64,000 bases of DNA, taken from NCBI GenBank assembly GCA_944384235.1, contig CALWSP010000006.1, forward strand, positions 62,001-126,000, given 5' to 3'. Shown here one piece after another: positions 61,615 through 64,000 of this stretch. The position numbers were made by a program, and so were the translations under genes. Source of the stretch: an uncultured Clostridia bacterium. GTDB lineage: Bacteria; Bacillota; Clostridia; Lachnospirales; CAG-274. The notes beneath the pieces are model-generated. The model searched no databases. It had not been told where the DNA came from and worked only from the letters and a program-made list of their open reading frames with translations. The number at the start of each line of letters is the position of its first letter. The first letter of the stretch is position 1.

Positions 61615-62331
61615 TTACTTGTAAAATTCTGTAAGTCTTTTCCAGACTTCGTTATAAACATCACCAAATTCGCCCAGGTCTAGCCTAAATCTATCTTTGT
61701 CAAGTTTTTTATTTGTTTCTTTGTCCCAAAGCCTGCAAGTGTCAGGACTAATTTCGTCAGCAAGAACTATTTCGCCATCTAAAGTTCTTCCTAACTCTAT
61801 CTTAAAATCTACTAACTTTATACCTATATTCAGAAAAATCTTTTTCAGACTTTCATTCACCTTAAAAGCGATTTCGCTAATTTTTTCTATATCTTCTCTT
61901 GTTGCAACACCTAGGGCAATAGCCTGGTAGTCGTTTATAAGAGGGTCGCCAAGCTCATCGTTTTTGTAGCTAAACTCAAGTGTTGGAGATACAAATTCCC
62001 TGCCTTCTTCAACACCATACCTCTTAGAAAATGAGCCTGCTGCAACATTTCTAACTATAACTTCAAGTGGGATAATATCAACTCTTTTAACAAGAGTCTC
62101 TCTAGGAGATAACTCCTCAACTAAATGCGTTTTAACGCCGTCTTTTTCCAAAAGTTTAAAAATAAAATTAGCCATTTGGTTGTTAATAATTCCTTTGCCT
62201 TCAAATGAACCCTTTTTTTGTCCATTAAATGCAGTTGCATCGTCCTTGTATTCAAATATACAAAGTTTTGGGTCATCTGTTTTATAAACTTTCTTTGCCT
62301 TGCCTACATAGAGTAAATCTAGCTTCTTCAT
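61615..62331 (-). CDS. purC: SAICAR synthetase
   Basis: A 238-residue ATP-dependent ligase joining aspartate to CAIR. Conserved parts are LYVGKAKKVYKTDDP (nucleotide loop), DDATAFNGQKKGSFEGKG, PLEVIVRNVAAGSFSKRYG, KIELGRTLDGEIVLADEISPD and DKDRFR. The length is normal. It is the first gene of purC-purF-purB-purA, an unusual short subset: purE, purD and purH are not here. Its promoter has a ~90-nt leader without a recognisable purine riboswitch. Confidence 0.96.
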   Translation of the reverse strand: MKKLDLLYVGKAKKVYKTDDPKLCIFEYKDDATAFNGQKKGSFEGKGIINNQMANFIFKLLEKDGVKTHLVEELSPRETLVKRVDIIPLEVIVRNVAAGSFSKRYGVEEGREFVSPTLEFSYKNDELGDPLINDYQAIALGVATREDIEKISEIAFKVNESLKKIFLNIGIKLVDFKIELGRTLDGEIVLADEISPDTCRLWDKETNKKLDKDRFRLDLGEFGDVYNEVWKRLTEFYK

Positions 62332-62421
62332 TTTTCATTACCTCACTTATTAAGTTAAATTATATAGATTTTTAGCATTAGTAGATTAATATATTTTAAA
62401 TCTCTAAAACCATACATTTAT

Positions 62422-62450
62422 ACTATAACAGATTTTTTAACAATAATCAA
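62422..62450 (-). promoter_or_regulatory. Promoter of purC-purF-purB-purA
   Basis: TTGATT (62445-62450), 17-bp spacer, TATAGT (62422-62427) on the minus strand. Confidence 0.75.
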
Positions 62451-62560
62451 TCGAATTTTATACTAAATTTAACATTAAAATAAAGTAAAAATTAAATATA
62501 TTGCTTTTTTTATAAATTAAGTATAAAATAAATATATAACACAAAAAAAGGAACGATTTA

Positions 62561-64000
62561 ATGGATATATTAACAGTTGAAGGCATTGTAGAAAGAATAA
62601 CCTTTTACAATGCAGAAAATGGATATGCTGTCTTTGTTGTAAACCCAAACAACACAGAAAAAGTTAATGAAATAACTTGTGTTGGCTACACCTCCACAGT
62701 AAATGTTGGAGAGTCTGTAACAATAAAAGGCAAAGTAGTAAACCACCCATACTACGGCAAACAAATTAATATAGAAACCTTTGAAAAAACTGAGCCACGT
62801 TCAGAAAAGGCAATAGAGCTTTATCTTTCAAGTGGGGTTATAAAAGGAGTTGGTCCAAGAACTGCTAAAAGAATAGTAGAAAAATTTGGTGATAAAACTC
62901 TAGAAGTAATAGATAAAACCCCCGAAAAACTTTCAAAAATAAAAGGCATAAGCCACGAAAAAGCCATTTCAATTGGTAAAGTGTATAGAGAAAAAACAGA
63001 TGAAAGAAATGCTCTTTTGTATCTTTCAGAATACGGAATTAGCCTCTCTTATGCAATTAAAATTTACGATAAATATAAAGACAAAACCATTAGCATAGTA
63101 AATAAAAACCCCTATGCTTTAGCTGATGACATTTTCGGAATTGGCTTTAAAATAGCTGATAATATAGCTGAAAATATAGGAATTCCTAAAAACTCGCCTT
63201 TTCGAATAAAAGCAGGAATTAAATACATCTTAAATCAAGGTGCAAATAATGGCAATGTGTTTTTGCCAGAAAATGTTTTAATTTCAAAAACAGCAGAACT
63301 TTTGTCCCTTCAACAAGAGCTTGTTGAAACAGAGCTTTTAAATATGCACATAGAAAATAAAATCTGGATAGAGCGAGCTGAAAACTCAACAAATGTCTAT
63401 CTAAACTTCTTCTATTATGCAGAAGGCTATGTTTCAAGAAAACTAAATGAGTTAAATTCAATAAATGTCAATTTAAACTATAACTACGATGCTGAAATTG
63501 ACTACCTTGAAAACATTCATAAAATCAAGTTTGCTAAACAACAACGAGATGCAATAAAACTTGCCACACAAAACGGGGTTTTAGTAATAACAGGTGGCCC
63601 TGGAACAGGAAAAACAACAATAATAAATGCCATAATAGAAATATTTAAGGCAGAAGGCTATAAAATAGAACTAGCTGCCCCAACTGGTAAAGCAGCTAAA
63701 AGAATGAAAGAGGCAACTGGCCACGAAGCCCAAACAATACATAGGCTTTTAGGCACAATTTCTTTAAGTGAAACTTCAAGAAATCAATCTTTTGAGAAAA
63801 ACGAAGAAAATCCAATAGAGGCTGATATAATAATAATTGATGAATCCTCTATGATAGACATTTTGCTAATGCACTCTCTTTTAAAAGCCATAGCAAGGGG
63901 AACAAGGCTAATTTTAGTTGGAGATAGCAATCAGCTCCCGTCTGTTGGCCCTGGCAATGTTTTAAAAGATGTGATTAATTCAAAAATTATAAGTGTTGCT
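62561..64000 (+). CDS. recD2: RecD2-type DNA helicase (3' end cut by window edge)
   Basis: The first 480 residues of a superfamily 1 helicase. The N-terminal OB-like region begins MDILTVEGIVERITFYNAEN; helix-hairpin-helix repeats follow (VIKGVGPRTAKRIVEKFG, LSKIKGISHEKAISIG, FGIGFKIADNIAENIG). Motif I is ITGGPGTGKTTI (~345-356), motif Ia LAAPTGKAAKRM, motif II IIIDESSM and motif III LVGDSNQLPSVGPG. The HhH repeats mark RecD2, which works without RecBC in 5'-3' unwinding and genome stability. RBS AAAGGAAC before ATG 62561. It is divergent from the pur operon. Confidence 0.95.
   Translation, partial: MDILTVEGIVERITFYNAENGYAVFVVNPNNTEKVNEITCVGYTSTVNVGESVTIKGKVVNHPYYGKQINIETFEKTEPRSEKAIELYLSSGVIKGVGPRTAKRIVEKFGDKTLEVIDKTPEKLSKIKGISHEKAISIGKVYREKTDERNALLYLSEYGISLSYAIKIYDKYKDKTISIVNKNPYALADDIFGIGFKIADNIAENIGIPKNSPFRIKAGIKYILNQGANNGNVFLPENVLISKTAELLSLQQELVETELLNMHIENKIWIERAENSTNVYLNFFYYAEGYVSRKLNELNSINVNLNYNYDAEIDYLENIHKIKFAKQQRDAIKLATQNGVLVITGGPGTGKTTIINAIIEIFKAEGYKIELAAPTGKAAKRMKEATGHEAQTIHRLLGTISLSETSRNQSFEKNEENPIEADIIIIDESSMIDILLMHSLLKAIARGTRLILVGDSNQLPSVGPGNVLKDVINSKIISVA

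Noticed and set aside
62332-62560. Purine riboswitch before purC
   Set aside because: The ~90-nt leader has no conserved core loops of the purine aptamer and no terminator; only the promoter is called.

Overview
The window is AT-rich chromosomal DNA of a spore-forming, anaerobic Clostridia bacterium (Firmicutes), probably in or near Lachnospirales; I cannot name the genus from sequence alone. The grounds are spmA, spmB, ytaF, cwlD, spoIVA and a SpoVB-type flippase for sporulation, Hcp and an iron alcohol dehydrogenase for anaerobic life, strong AGGAGG ribosome binding sites, tRNA genes mostly without encoded CCA, and DUF4358 and UPF0735 proteins typical of this class. I see no prophage, insertion sequence or CRISPR array. 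Almost everything is housekeeping chromosome, so the interest lies in regulation and in degenerate members of signalling families.

Layout. 1-1055 is the start of a secreted protein with an N-terminal dockerin-like domain (cut by the left edge). 1297-1548 holds tRNA-Gly(GCC), tRNA-Gly(TCC) and tRNA-Phe. 1666-3913 is cdaA-cdaR (c-di-AMP synthesis). 4034-5574 is a CmpB-type membrane protein plus spmA-spmB. 5726-9424 carries a LysM membrane protein, rho, a TM2 protein and rpmE. 9465-13829 has a Ca2+ P-type ATPase, ytaF and a zinc-ribbon pseudokinase. A candidate small RNA (about 13986-14100) precedes recQ and hcp. 17403-20994 is a SpoVB-type flippase and typA; 21237-23427 a 2-hydroxyacid dehydrogenase/aminotransferase pair; 23467-25052 an iron alcohol dehydrogenase and a hotdog thioesterase; 25199-26104 a second tRNA-Phe and cwlD; 26446-29851 an orphan coiled-coil protein, two lipoproteins, a membrane protein and a cytidylate-kinase-like protein.

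30134-38907 is a long minus-strand run: polA, a small membrane protein, coaE, a lytic transglycosylase, an oligopeptide-type binding protein, a GalT-like enzyme and ddl, followed by the separately promoted rpsF-ssb-rpsR. 39059-42681 is ppx-ppk (polyphosphate), divergent from corA. 43890-46819 is an amino-acid operon (UPF0735 ACT protein, hom, lysC). Then come spoIVA, a histidine-less HPr, the serine genes serC-serA with a threonine aldolase, an NhaC antiporter, a parvulin lipoprotein, glnA with an ANTAR protein, and the purine run purC-purF-purB-purA. The right edge cuts recD2.

Points deserving attention: a free-standing small-RNA unit before recQ; an inverted repeat with two-turn spacing at the promoter of the UPF0735-hom-lysC operon, whose first gene encodes an apparent HTH-ACT protein; a terminator-like hairpin at the very start of the glnA transcript next to an ANTAR protein whose receiver domain lacks the phosphorylated Asp; a kinase-fold protein with all three catalytic motifs lost; an HPr homologue without His15 but with Ser46; and a Crp/Fnr-format palindrome at about -42 of hcp. 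All of these rest on reading by eye; no search or folding program was run.
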